Notes under the pieces: generated by a model
What the model was told of the DNA's origin: nothing
Database searches by the model: none
What the model saw: only the letters and a program-made list of their open reading frames with translations
In this document: one piece after another, positions 17,579-27,896 of the stretch
How positions within the stretch are numbered: the first letter of the stretch is position 1
How the letters are laid out: every line of letters starts with the position of its first letter
Origin: Rhizonema sp. NSF051
Lineage (GTDB): Bacteria; Cyanobacteriota; Cyanobacteriia; Cyanobacteriales; Nostocaceae
NCBI GenBank assembly: GCA_029379265.1
Contig: JAQYWN010000003.1
Location: 1-39,035 of the forward strand
DNA: 39,035 nucleotides
Direction: 5' to 3'
Made by a program: the position numbers and the translations under genes

Positions 17579-20500
17579 ATGTTTATCAAGATTTTCATGC
17601 AGTTATTGCTTATCCTATCACTTGTGATGGGAATAGCAGGGTGTAATGTAGTTAGTATCCTCCCAGGTAAAGAAAGACTGCCAAACGTTTCTCCACTAAG
17701 TCTTCCGAATTTACCAGACTGGATTGAACAAATTAGTCCTATGGGATCTGCTGAACCTCTCAACCAAATCCGCATCCGGTTTAAAGACGCTTTAATTCCA
17801 GTTGAGAGTCTTGATAATCCAGAACAGCAGAATTTATTACAAAAGTTTGAAATTATACCTAGCATCCCTGGTCATTTTCGATTTTTGACTCCGCGTATGG
17901 TGGGATTTCAAGCCGATCGCGCTCTCCCAAAAGCAACGCGATTTCAAGTTACTCTCAAAGCTGATTTAGCCGATTTAAAAAACCACCGTCTCACCAAAGA
18001 TTTAGCTTGGACTTTCAATACCGAACCGATCAATTTGACTCATTTGCCCGGAAAAAATCCGATTGAAGATTCTCAAGTCGAACCAATCAATATACAACCA
18101 AAGTTACAATTTACATCGAATGTCAAGCTTGATTTAGCTTCATTACAAAAACATTTACATCTCATTTCCGAAGGTAAAAATCAGAATGTACGCTTTCATA
18201 CTGAGTTAGTAAAAGAAGACAAGCTGCCTGAAAACAAAGAGCCTTCGGAAAAATTTGATTCTTCACAACGCGATTGGATTTATAACCTGATTCCACAAAG
18301 CAATCTTCAAAAAGCTACCAATTATCGCTTAGCTTTTGTTCCCGGAATACGTCCGGCTTATGGTAATTTGCTTAGTGAGAAAGAGTTTGTCAGTAAAGTG
18401 ACAACTTATGCACCTCTAACATTTAAAGGAATAACTTTTTCCGGACAGCCGGGTGAGAGCGGAGGACGATTTGTTAAAGGCACCCCGCAATTAGAGTTTA
18501 ATAATGGTTTAGTAGCACAATCAGCGATTGATAATATTAAAATTAGTCCGATATCAAAACCTGTTTCTCAAATTTTACAAGTTAATAATGAAGATGCAAT
18601 TATTGGGTTTTCTCCTGAGAATTTAGCATCTAGAACGACTTATACAATTAATATCGGTGCGAATCTTAAAGATAAGTTTGGGCAGACTTTGGGTAAGCCG
18701 ATCGCACTCAAGTATGATACAGGAGATTTATCTGGCAATATTGCGGTTCCTGATGGTTTGAATATCTTCCCGGCTGCTCAAGATTTACGACTTAATATCA
18801 ATACAGTTAATTTACCTGAATCCAAGTATAAAGCAGCGTATAAAGTCATTCAACCAACAGATTTAGTTTACTTCGATTCCGCTTATCCTCAGGGAGATAA
18901 TCATGATTTATTACCCAAACCAACTGAGTGGCAAAGCTTTAAGATATCAGCCAAGAAAAACCAGCAAGTTGATGTAACTGTGCCTTTAAAGCAAAAACTT
19001 GGTACATCTACAGGGATGTTAGCGTATGGGGTGCAAGCACGCACGAACACTTATCAGGAGAATGGTAAAGAACTGTGGCGGGAACCGACGACATATGGTG
19101 TGGTTCAACTGACAAATTTGGGTGTGTTTACACAGTGGTTTCCAGATTCAGGATTGATTAGAGTACATCATCTGGCAGATGGCACACCTGTAAAAGCTGG
19201 AGCGATCGCCATCTATCAATCACAATTAGAAGCGAAAACTCGTCCTCAACCTATCCCTTGTGCATCTGGGAAAACTGATGATAATGGGACTTTCATGGCG
19301 ACTCGCGAGAATTTGCGTTCCTGTTTTGGAGGCAATCAAAGCTTTGTGAAAGAAGCGAAATTATTAGTCATTGCTCGTGAAAATCAAGATTGGGCGTTTG
19401 CTCGCACTGAGGAGTATAGTGGAAGTTATGGCTACGGTATAGATGCCGGCTGGCAAGATGGTAAGCCGATATCGCGTGGGGTAATCTTCTCTGATAGACA
19501 GTTGTATCAACCAGGAGAAAAAGCTTGGTTAACAGGATTTGCCGACTACTTGCAAAATGGCAACCTTCTGCAGGAGAAAAATACCAGCTACCAATTAACT
19601 CTCGTCGATCCAAATGGGCAAAAGACTGATTTAGGAACGCAAACCACGAATGAATTTGGTACGTTTTCTCTACAGTTACCCATAAACAATAATCAACGTT
19701 TGGGCTACTATACTGTTCAGGCAAAGGGCAAAAACGGGCAAGAAATATCTGGGGAGTTTCGTGTTGCTGAGTTTAAACCTCCTAATTTCAAAGTTGAACT
19801 CGCTCTGGATCGGGAATTTGCCTTGATTAACGATAAAGTTGAGGCGAAAGCAACGAGTCATTATTTATTTGGTTCTCCAGTAGCAGGAGGAAATGCTAAA
19901 TATTTTGTGACGCGGCAGCAGATTGATTTTATCCCTAAAGGTTGGGAGGAGTTTAGTTTTGGTAGAAAGTGGTTTTGGCCCGAGGAAACGCCTTCTGTAC
20001 CTGGTGATGTCCTGCAATCTAATGCTAAACTTGATTCGGACGGTCAAAGTCATCAAACGGTGACGGTGGCTGAGGATTTGCCTTATCCGATGACTTACCG
20101 CGTCGATGTTCAAGTTGAGGATGCGTCTCATCTATCTGTGGCAAATTCACAAACGTTGACGGCATTGCCAAGTCATCGCCTCATCGGGTTGAAAAGCCAT
20201 TTTGTTGCTGCTGGCACTTTTCCAGTAGAAGCGATCGCCACTGATTTCACTGGCAAAGTACTCCCTGAGCAAAAGCTGCGTCTGGAATTGCAACAGATGA
20301 AATATAGCAGTGTCACTCAGTTGGTAGAAGGAAGTCAGACGCCGAAAAATCAAGTTGAGTACAAGACAGTGGCACAAGCGGAAATTACATCTGCCAGTAC
20401 TCCTCAATCTGTTATGCTCACACCGAAAGAATCTGGTTCTTACCGTATTAGAGCTAATTTTAGTGATGCTAAGGACGATTCAAGTGCAACAGATTTGCAA

Positions 20501-23305
20501 ATTTGGGTAACTGGTGAAAGTCCAGTATTTTGGGGTTCGGAAGAACGCGATCGCCTGGAAATTAAACTTGACAAAACAACACTGAAAGTTGGCGAAACTG
20601 CAACTGCATTGATTCAATCACCCTACCCTGAAGGAGAATTGTACTTTGCTGTGGTTAAGGACAAACCTCTCTATCAACAAATTATTCCAGTTAAGGGAGG
20701 CGCACCACAGGTTCAATTTCAAGTCACCCCGGAAATGTTGCCAAATGCAGCAGTACAAGCTGTCTTGGTACGACAGGGTAAACCTCTCAACCAACTGGAA
20801 CCCGGAAACTTAGATAATTTAGTACGGATTGGCTTTGCACCTTTAAAGGTCAACTTGGATGATAAGTATCTTAAAGTACAAGCTACCCCAACGCAACCTT
20901 CTCTCTTACCCGGTGCAGAACAAACATTAAACTTGGAACTCAAAGATTATCAAGGGAATCCGACCAAAGGACAGTTTACCGTCATCGTGGTGAATGAGGC
21001 AATACTGCAACTATCTGGTTATCGTCCACCAGATTTGGTGAAGACAGTTTATGCTGAACAGGCGATCGCCACCCGCTTTAGTGATAACCGTCGAAATGTC
21101 GTCTTACAACAACAAACTTTAACTCAACGCAAAGGTTGGGGTTATGGCGGGGGGTTGTCTGCTGGTGCAGCAAGTACCCGTATCCGTAAAGATTTTCAGG
21201 CTTTAGCTTACTACAATGGATCTGTTCTTAGCGATGCTACAGGTAAGGCACAAGTCACTTTTAAACTACCCGACGACTTGACGACATGGCGGGTGATGGC
21301 GATCGCTACAGATGGAAATTTACGTTTTGGCAACTCTGATACCACATTTGTCACAACGAAGCCGTTAGTCACCAGTGCCATTCTACCACAGTTTGCGCGG
21401 ACGGGCGATCGCTTGAATGCTGGTTTATCTGTCACTAATAATACCGATAAGACAGGAAATCTCACAATTCGTGGTGAACTCAGTGGTACAGTGAAGTTTG
21501 GTGGAAATTGCACTGAAGCAACTTGCAACATCTCGACTAAAGTTGAATCCGCAACTCGCGCTTATCGCTTCCCGATGATAGCAGGCAGTGTCGGAGTCAG
21601 TCAGATCCGCTTTACCACTCAATTGAATCAGACAACAGCAGATGCATTTGAAGTGCCTTTAGAGATTAAGCCACCACGAGAAATAACAGAACAAGTTGTA
21701 GAAACTGGTGTCACTAAAAATCAGGTAAAGATTTCCCTGAATGTCGAGAAAAATGTTGTTTCTGATGGAGGAGGTTTAGATATTCAATTAGCAAGTACCT
21801 TAATCCCAGAAATAACAGCATCAGCACAACAGGTTTTACAGAAAAATGACTTACCTTTCACAGAACCAATTGCAAGTCAATTAATCGTTGCTGCCAATTT
21901 ACAAACTCTGTCTCAGAAATGGGGAGATGGAAATAAAGGGAGCATCTTCAAACAAACAAACCAAGCACTTCAACAATTGCAAAAACTCCAACTCACAGAT
22001 GGTGGTTTTGCCGCGTTTCCAGGGCAACAAAAGTCAGATCCTTGGATTTCTTCCTATGCAGCCGAGTCTCTGGCTAAAGCAACTCAGGTGTTTCCTGGTT
22101 TAGTAGATGCAGGAATGAAATCTCACCTCAAAACTTATTTGCAGAAAGTCTTGGCAAATCCCGGACAATTTGAGTTTTGCAAACAGCAACTGTGTAAAAA
22201 TCAACTGCAATTGAATGCCTTGATGGCATTGTCAGAATTGGGAGAAAAGCGCAATAGTTTTTTGGCAGATATTTATCGTCAACGCGATGCTTTCGATTTA
22301 GTAACTCAGATGAAACTGGCGCGATATCTATCTGAGTTTCCCGAATGGCAGAATGAATCTAAACAACTGTTGAATCAGTTGCAACAAAATGTCTATGAAA
22401 GTGGTGCCAGGGCAGTTGTGAGTCTACCTCGGAATTGGGAGTGGATGAGTTCGCAAACAAGCGCACAGGCACAGGCAATACGTTTGTTTATTGTCCAACA
22501 CTCTCAACCATTCGTGATCGATAAGTTATTGCAAAGTCTACTGGCACTCCGTCGAGATGGCACATGGCAAACAAGTTATGATAATGCTCAAGCGCTGACA
22601 GCTTTGGTAGAATACGCCAAACTGCAACCCACACCACCAAATTTTGTTGCTAAAGTGCAACTGGCTGGTAAAAAGCTGGGAGAGAAGCGATTGATGAGCG
22701 ATCGCAATTCCAACTTAGAGGTGAAAGTCCCGATAGCTGAGTTACCGCGTGGTAATCACGATCTCCTGCTGCAAAAATCAGGAGTTGGTGAATTACACTA
22801 TGTAGCGGCTTATCGCTACCGCTTGCAGGGAAATCAACCGGGGAGGTTTAACGGTTTACGAGTCACACGGGACATTAGTCGCGTCGGTGAAAAAATGCTA
22901 CAAAGAATAGGTCTTTATGCCTTTGATAAACCATTATCTTTACCAAGTGGACAGGTGTATGATATTGGTTTGGAAATTATCGCCGATCATCCCGTAGAAC
23001 ATGTCGTCATCAGCGATCCCCTTCCTGCCGGCTTTGAGGCTGTGGATACAAGTTTTCAAACGTCTACTCCTGCATTACAGGCAAAAGCCGACAACTGGGA
23101 AGTCGGGTTCAAGACAATCTATCGCGATCGCATCGTCGCTTATGCAGATCATCTCGAACCTGGAGTTTATCACCTTCATTACTTAGTGCGTTCTGTCACT
23201 CCTGGAACTTTCATCTATCCTGGGGCTGAGGTTCATCTGCAATATACACCTGAAGAGTTTGGGCGTACTGCTGATTCTACACTGATTCTTGAGGAGCATT
23301 CTTGA
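17579..23305 (+). CDS. Alpha-2-macroglobulin family lipoprotein (YfhM/YfaS-like)
   Basis: 1908 aa; lipobox GIAGC; MG-domain architecture, SDRQLYQPGEKAWLTGF, DLTTWRVMAIATD, terpenoid-cyclase-like TDGGFAAFPGQQKSDPWISSYAAESL, C-terminal DPLPAGFEAVD. Confidence 0.88.
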   Translation: MFIKIFMQLLLILSLVMGIAGCNVVSILPGKERLPNVSPLSLPNLPDWIEQISPMGSAEPLNQIRIRFKDALIPVESLDNPEQQNLLQKFEIIPSIPGHFRFLTPRMVGFQADRALPKATRFQVTLKADLADLKNHRLTKDLAWTFNTEPINLTHLPGKNPIEDSQVEPINIQPKLQFTSNVKLDLASLQKHLHLISEGKNQNVRFHTELVKEDKLPENKEPSEKFDSSQRDWIYNLIPQSNLQKATNYRLAFVPGIRPAYGNLLSEKEFVSKVTTYAPLTFKGITFSGQPGESGGRFVKGTPQLEFNNGLVAQSAIDNIKISPISKPVSQILQVNNEDAIIGFSPENLASRTTYTINIGANLKDKFGQTLGKPIALKYDTGDLSGNIAVPDGLNIFPAAQDLRLNINTVNLPESKYKAAYKVIQPTDLVYFDSAYPQGDNHDLLPKPTEWQSFKISAKKNQQVDVTVPLKQKLGTSTGMLAYGVQARTNTYQENGKELWREPTTYGVVQLTNLGVFTQWFPDSGLIRVHHLADGTPVKAGAIAIYQSQLEAKTRPQPIPCASGKTDDNGTFMATRENLRSCFGGNQSFVKEAKLLVIARENQDWAFARTEEYSGSYGYGIDAGWQDGKPISRGVIFSDRQLYQPGEKAWLTGFADYLQNGNLLQEKNTSYQLTLVDPNGQKTDLGTQTTNEFGTFSLQLPINNNQRLGYYTVQAKGKNGQEISGEFRVAEFKPPNFKVELALDREFALINDKVEAKATSHYLFGSPVAGGNAKYFVTRQQIDFIPKGWEEFSFGRKWFWPEETPSVPGDVLQSNAKLDSDGQSHQTVTVAEDLPYPMTYRVDVQVEDASHLSVANSQTLTALPSHRLIGLKSHFVAAGTFPVEAIATDFTGKVLPEQKLRLELQQMKYSSVTQLVEGSQTPKNQVEYKTVAQAEITSASTPQSVMLTPKESGSYRIRANFSDAKDDSSATDLQIWVTGESPVFWGSEERDRLEIKLDKTTLKVGETATALIQSPYPEGELYFAVVKDKPLYQQIIPVKGGAPQVQFQVTPEMLPNAAVQAVLVRQGKPLNQLEPGNLDNLVRIGFAPLKVNLDDKYLKVQATPTQPSLLPGAEQTLNLELKDYQGNPTKGQFTVIVVNEAILQLSGYRPPDLVKTVYAEQAIATRFSDNRRNVVLQQQTLTQRKGWGYGGGLSAGAASTRIRKDFQALAYYNGSVLSDATGKAQVTFKLPDDLTTWRVMAIATDGNLRFGNSDTTFVTTKPLVTSAILPQFARTGDRLNAGLSVTNNTDKTGNLTIRGELSGTVKFGGNCTEATCNISTKVESATRAYRFPMIAGSVGVSQIRFTTQLNQTTADAFEVPLEIKPPREITEQVVETGVTKNQVKISLNVEKNVVSDGGGLDIQLASTLIPEITASAQQVLQKNDLPFTEPIASQLIVAANLQTLSQKWGDGNKGSIFKQTNQALQQLQKLQLTDGGFAAFPGQQKSDPWISSYAAESLAKATQVFPGLVDAGMKSHLKTYLQKVLANPGQFEFCKQQLCKNQLQLNALMALSELGEKRNSFLADIYRQRDAFDLVTQMKLARYLSEFPEWQNESKQLLNQLQQNVYESGARAVVSLPRNWEWMSSQTSAQAQAIRLFIVQHSQPFVIDKLLQSLLALRRDGTWQTSYDNAQALTALVEYAKLQPTPPNFVAKVQLAGKKLGEKRLMSDRNSNLEVKVPIAELPRGNHDLLLQKSGVGELHYVAAYRYRLQGNQPGRFNGLRVTRDISRVGEKMLQRIGLYAFDKPLSLPSGQVYDIGLEIIADHPVEHVVISDPLPAGFEAVDTSFQTSTPALQAKADNWEVGFKTIYRDRIVAYADHLEPGVYHLHYLVRSVTPGTFIYPGAEVHLQYTPEEFGRTADSTLILEEHS

Positions 23306-23328
23306 CCAAAGAAAGGCAGAGGGCATTT

Positions 23329-23367
23329 GCAAAAATTAGGATGGGCAATGTCCACCCTAATTTTTGC
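23329..23367 (+). terminator. Strong hairpin downstream of the A2M gene
   Basis: GCAAAAATTAGG ... CCTAATTTTTGC perfect 12-bp inverted repeat with GGGCAATGTCC loop. Confidence 0.5.
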
Positions 23368-23737
23368 CCAAGACTACAGGTTGAGTCACAGGCTGCGGTG
23401 ATGGTACAAACCAAATATCAACAAAGCGTGACTCTCCTGGAACTTCGGTGACTTCTCTCTACTGTGCCTAAGGGAGTTAGGAATTCCTCAAGAAATTGCT
23501 TAGATAGTTGGTCAAAAGGGATTCTGGTCATTGCATAGTTTGTCTGTACTACTACTATCTACCACGTTGCCGGATGAATGACAAAATTATACGTAGAGAT
23601 TTCGTGGTAGAGGCGATCTTCTCCCAAGGGGAGACGCCAAGGGCGAACGGAGCGGCGCGTCAGCGCTTCGCACTCCAATAAAGGCAACTTGACTCGAGCG
23701 ATCGCTCATAATAGCGTAAGTTGCTAGTACAACAAGA

Positions 23738-24487
23738 ATGATGCTCGCACTCGAACTCTTAACTCTTAATAAACGTTACGGTTCTCATCAAGCCGTCAAT
23801 AATCTCAGCTTACAGATTACCCAAGGCTCGTTCTATGCTCTTTTAGGGCCAAATGGTGCTGGAAAAACGACAACATTGCGGATGGTTGCCGGATTGCTGC
23901 AACCAGATAGTGGTGACGCGGTTATTTTAGGACACAGTATCACAAGAGCATCCAACGCGGGCAAGCAATTGTTAGCTTATATACCCGATGAACCGTTAAT
24001 CTATGGTAAATTGCGCCCGATGGAATATCTGGAGTTTATCGCTGGACTTTGGGGAATTTCCGCCCAAAAAGCTGAACGTTATGCTCAAGAACTCCTGAAA
24101 CAACTTAATTTGTGGGATACCAGAGGCGATCTTAGCGAAACCTTTTCGCGGGGGATGAAGCAAAAACTTGCCTTAGCTGGTGCCTTAATTCACCAACCCA
24201 AAGTGATTATTTTAGATGAGCCACTGACTGGATTGGACGCAGCTGCTGCCCGCTTAGTTAAAAACATGCTTTTAGACTACATCCAACAGGGCAACACGGT
24301 TATTCTAACTACCCACATCATGGAAATTGCTGAGCGCATGGCACAGCGTATTGGTATTATCAATCACGGGCAGTTGATTGCAGAGGGAACTCTCGACGAA
24401 CTGAGGACACAAAGCGGTGATACGGGTGGCTCTTTGGAAACAGTCTTTTTAGAACTGACTCAGGATCGAGAAGATGTCACAAACTAA
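23738..24487 (+). CDS. ABC transporter ATP-binding protein
   Basis: Walker A GPNGAGKTTT, signature-like ETFSRGMKQKLALAGAL, Walker B VIILDEPLTGLD, H-loop THIME. Confidence 0.95.
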   Translation: MMLALELLTLNKRYGSHQAVNNLSLQITQGSFYALLGPNGAGKTTTLRMVAGLLQPDSGDAVILGHSITRASNAGKQLLAYIPDEPLIYGKLRPMEYLEFIAGLWGISAQKAERYAQELLKQLNLWDTRGDLSETFSRGMKQKLALAGALIHQPKVIILDEPLTGLDAAAARLVKNMLLDYIQQGNTVILTTHIMEIAERMAQRIGIINHGQLIAEGTLDELRTQSGDTGGSLETVFLELTQDREDVTN

Positions 24488-24521
24488 TGCGTTTCTATAT
24501 AGAGCTTTTTTGCGTTAAGAC

Positions 24522-24563
24522 TGTCATTTGTCCTTTGTCCTTGGTCGTTTGTGACAAATGACA
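24522..24563. repeat. Inverted repeat in the ABC intergenic spacer
   Basis: TGTCATTTGTC ... GACAAATGACA, perfect 11-bp inverted repeat. Confidence 0.6.
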
Positions 24564-24614
24564 AATAACCAATGACAATTTCACGAATAGCTATGCAATT
24601 TCTACACAAATTAT

Positions 24615-26156
24615 ATGAGAGTCGGTACATTACCTTGGTTGCTTCGCCACGAACTGCGTTTGTGGTGGCGTGAAATTAGCAGCAAACCTGCTGTATTGAT
24701 CGCCACAACGATTTTGAGTCTACTGTTTACAGGCTTGTTTGTTTCTCTGTGGTTTTCCTTAGGAAATGTTCGGCAATCAGTAATATTTGGCACTATTCCC
24801 GATCTGGCCATTTGGCTCGCTGTGGGAGTGTGGCTGTTGGGATTTTGTTACGCCTTAACGATGGCAATGGGATACAGCTTAGTTGCTTTGTTTGAACGAG
24901 GGGATTTGGATCTGCTCGTATCTTCTCCTGTTTCTAGTAAAGTCATTTTCGCCAGTCGCTTCGTGGCGATCGCCTTAGAAATTTTCCTAAGTTTTAGCTT
25001 ATTCGTCGTTCCTGTCAGCCTTATAGCTGTTGTTTTAGGTATTCCGCAACTTCTGGGACTTTACCCAGCTTTGATTGGAATTTCCTTGACAGCGACAAGT
25101 ATAGCAATGCTGCTAACTATAAAGCTAGTTCGTCTGATTGGAGCGAGATCAGCCCGAACTCTCACTCAGGTTCTCACAGCTTTCCTCTCGGCGTTGGTGT
25201 TTTTAGCTTTGCGAATACCCTACCTGATTGAAGATCAGAGTTTCAATAATAAAGCTATTTGGAACCATTTACAGCTTTGGTTTGCCAAAGGGGCATTAAG
25301 TGCAGGTAGCTTGATCTGGTTCCCCGCCAAAGCTATTTTCTTTGATCCCCTATCCGTACTGCTCACACTATTGATAAGTGGAATGTTGACGTGGGTAGCG
25401 GTAGAAACCTTGCATCGCTCTTTCATCACGGGTACGCAACAGTCCTTGACTCAAAAGCATCGACAACTGCGTTCCACCGAAGTAACTCACTTCGCTACTG
25501 GCTTCAACCGTGTCGTCCTTTTTAAAGAGTGGCGAGTTATCTGGCGCAACCCTTACTTACTTTCACGAATCTTCTTACAAATTGTGTTTCTGATCCCAGC
25601 AGTTACGGTTGTGCTGCGCGGAAAGAATGGTATAATCGCCGACATTTCTACTTTTGTGACACTGGCAAGTATAGGGATTGGGGGAGTTCTGACATCTACA
25701 CTGACTATTATCTGTGTTGCCGGAGAAGAAGCGTCAGACTTACTCAAATCGAGTCCTGTAAATGGGACTCGACTGCGTCGCATGAAGTTACTAGCAGCTT
25801 TGCTCCCAGTCTGGTTACTGCTATCACCACTGTTCTTCATTCTCATGGTTAAAGGTGAACCTTGGTTGATTTCCCTGCTGATTTTTTTGTCAGCCACAAC
25901 CTGTTCCGCTCTCTTGAGTCTGTGGAATTCTCGCCCAATTCGTCTGTTAGATATGTTTCAGAGGCGGCAAAACAGCCGAGCCGACTTTTTTTTAGGCCTC
26001 TTAGAGACGTGTTCGTGGATAATTTGGGTATGGCTGGGACTCACAATACGTCAAGGACTTATTGAGTTGACATTCATGGCATTGGTAACAATTTGTTTAG
26101 TGATGGCGATCGCCTATGCTCGCAGTCGTCAGCTAGGCACATCTCTAGGTTATTGA
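24615..26156 (+). CDS. ABC exporter permease subunit
   Basis: 513 aa with many hydrophobic segments, directly downstream of the ATPase gene on the same strand. Confidence 0.8.
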   Translation: MRVGTLPWLLRHELRLWWREISSKPAVLIATTILSLLFTGLFVSLWFSLGNVRQSVIFGTIPDLAIWLAVGVWLLGFCYALTMAMGYSLVALFERGDLDLLVSSPVSSKVIFASRFVAIALEIFLSFSLFVVPVSLIAVVLGIPQLLGLYPALIGISLTATSIAMLLTIKLVRLIGARSARTLTQVLTAFLSALVFLALRIPYLIEDQSFNNKAIWNHLQLWFAKGALSAGSLIWFPAKAIFFDPLSVLLTLLISGMLTWVAVETLHRSFITGTQQSLTQKHRQLRSTEVTHFATGFNRVVLFKEWRVIWRNPYLLSRIFLQIVFLIPAVTVVLRGKNGIIADISTFVTLASIGIGGVLTSTLTIICVAGEEASDLLKSSPVNGTRLRRMKLLAALLPVWLLLSPLFFILMVKGEPWLISLLIFLSATTCSALLSLWNSRPIRLLDMFQRRQNSRADFFLGLLETCSWIIWVWLGLTIRQGLIELTFMALVTICLVMAIAYARSRQLGTSLGY

Positions 26157-26986
26157 ATCTCTTTTAGATTTTCTATAACTTGTTCGTATAATTGCTGGTT
26201 ATTCTGTTTTTGAAAAATATTTGCTGCTTGCTGTAAGTCAGTGATCGCCGCCTGCTTATCTCCTTGGGCAGCATAGGCATTTCCGCGATTGTTGTAGGCT
26301 GCTGCAAAACTTCTATTAAGGCGAATAGCTTGGTTATAATCTTCGATCGCCCCTGGGAAGTCGCCTTGTGCCGCACGGGCATTCCCTCGATTGTTATAGG
26401 CAACAGCATACTTGGGATTCAAGCGAACAGCTTGACTGTAATCATCTATTGCCCCATTTCTATCTCCTTGAGCGGCATGAGCATTGCCCTTGTTATTATA
26501 AGCTTGGGCAAAGTTGGGCGCAAGGCGAATAGCTTGTTCATAATCATCTATTGCCCCATTTCTATCTCCTTGTGCAGCGCGAGCATCTCCTCGGTTATTG
26601 TAAGCAATAGGATCGTTAGGATTGAGACGAAGAGCTTCACTATAATCGTCTACTGCCTTCTGCTTGTCCCCCATATCAAAGTGGACAAGTCCTCGGCTAT
26701 TGTATGCGGCAGCAAAGTTGGGATTGAGGCTAATCGCTTTAGTGTAGGATGAGATCGCGCCTTGTTGATTTCCTTTAATATGGTTTTGCTGACCTTGAAC
26801 GTAAAAATCCTTAGCTTTGGTTGGTTTAGATGTTGAACCCTTAGGAGAACTCACTCCTATTTCTGTCACTAATACATCTTTGTTCTTGGCACAGGAAACA
26901 GTTGCGATCAATACAAAGAGAATTAGTGTAGTTCTATATAAAGCTTTTGCCACCCTTGATGACAATCTAATCATCTTCAAAGTCAC
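26150..26986 (-). CDS. Tetratricopeptide-repeat lipoprotein
   Basis: Lipobox-like TVSC; tandem TPRs (NNRGNAYAAQGDKQAAI, YNNRGDARAAQGDRNGAIDDYEQAIRLAPN). Confidence 0.9.
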   Translation of the reverse strand: MTLKMIRLSSRVAKALYRTTLILFVLIATVSCAKNKDVLVTEIGVSSPKGSTSKPTKAKDFYVQGQQNHIKGNQQGAISSYTKAISLNPNFAAAYNSRGLVHFDMGDKQKAVDDYSEALRLNPNDPIAYNNRGDARAAQGDRNGAIDDYEQAIRLAPNFAQAYNNKGNAHAAQGDRNGAIDDYSQAVRLNPKYAVAYNNRGNARAAQGDFPGAIEDYNQAIRLNRSFAAAYNNRGNAYAAQGDKQAAITDLQQAANIFQKQNNQQLYEQVIENLKEIQ

Positions 26987-27896
26987 TTTCTTGAGTTTTA
27001 GAAATTAGTCGCCAAGCCGTCGTTTTTTCAATATCTACAGACAGTTGTTCAAGATTTTCACCTAGATCTTTTTGGAGTTTCTGAGTCAGTGTAATGGGAA
27101 AATCTAAATTAATGTCTTGGGTTTCTACTAGCCTTGTTAGCTCTGTAAACGATACCTTCACTGTTTTTCGTTCATATGAATTCAGTTTGAAGTCAATGGT
27201 TTCCGATACACTTTGAGCCTGCATAGCTTTTTTAATTTGCTCTTGCAAATGCTCAAATTCTGAGTTCAACAGTTTCCACTGTTGCTCAAGCTGTTTATAT
27301 TTGTTACTAAGTAATGTTAGGTTTTCTGTTGCCGGATCGGAATTCATTTCTTTGCTTAATTCTACCAGACGCAGATGCACTTGAGCAAGATAAATGCAGT
27401 CTAGGTAAGCATACTCTTTTTGTTCTTCACTTAAAGGTCGCCGTCCCCAATCACTACTTTGTTCTTGTTTATCTATATTTTGGAAATGACAAATCTCTGT
27501 GGCTAGAGTTTTTAGTTGGTAGTTTGGCAATGGCAAGATATAGTAAGGAAACTTTTTCGCCATTTCTAAAGTGCAAGTTATATTGTTGGCTTTCTTGCTA
27601 CCTCCTAGAAGTTTCAGATCGTAGCTAGCATTATGAAAAACTTTTTCAATAGCTGGATCAACTATAATTTTGTCAATAAAATCAGTCACGATACCGGGTT
27701 TATCTAGAACATCCAAAAGGTAGATGCGATCGCCACTTAAATCTTTTGGATCGTCCAATATCTGAATCAGTGACAATCTTGGTTGACGACTTCGATAGTC
27801 AGCGACTTCTGTGTCTATCCATAAAGTCGTCGCTTTAGTATATTCAGTAACAAGATAACTCATTTCCTTAGCGGATGTTATATAAGGCATTGGCAA
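26967..27896 (-). CDS. Ribonuclease D-like 3'-5' exonuclease
   Basis: LWIDTEVADYRSRQPRLSLIQI, VFHNASYDLKLLGG, SSDWGRRPLSEEQKEYAYLDCIYL exonuclease motifs (DEDDy type). Confidence 0.88.
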   Translation of the reverse strand: MPMPYITSAKEMSYLVTEYTKATTLWIDTEVADYRSRQPRLSLIQILDDPKDLSGDRIYLLDVLDKPGIVTDFIDKIIVDPAIEKVFHNASYDLKLLGGSKKANNITCTLEMAKKFPYYILPLPNYQLKTLATEICHFQNIDKQEQSSDWGRRPLSEEQKEYAYLDCIYLAQVHLRLVELSKEMNSDPATENLTLLSNKYKQLEQQWKLLNSEFEHLQEQIKKAMQAQSVSETIDFKLNSYERKTVKVSFTELTRLVETQDINLDFPITLTQKLQKDLGENLEQLSVDIEKTTAWRLISKTQESDFEDD

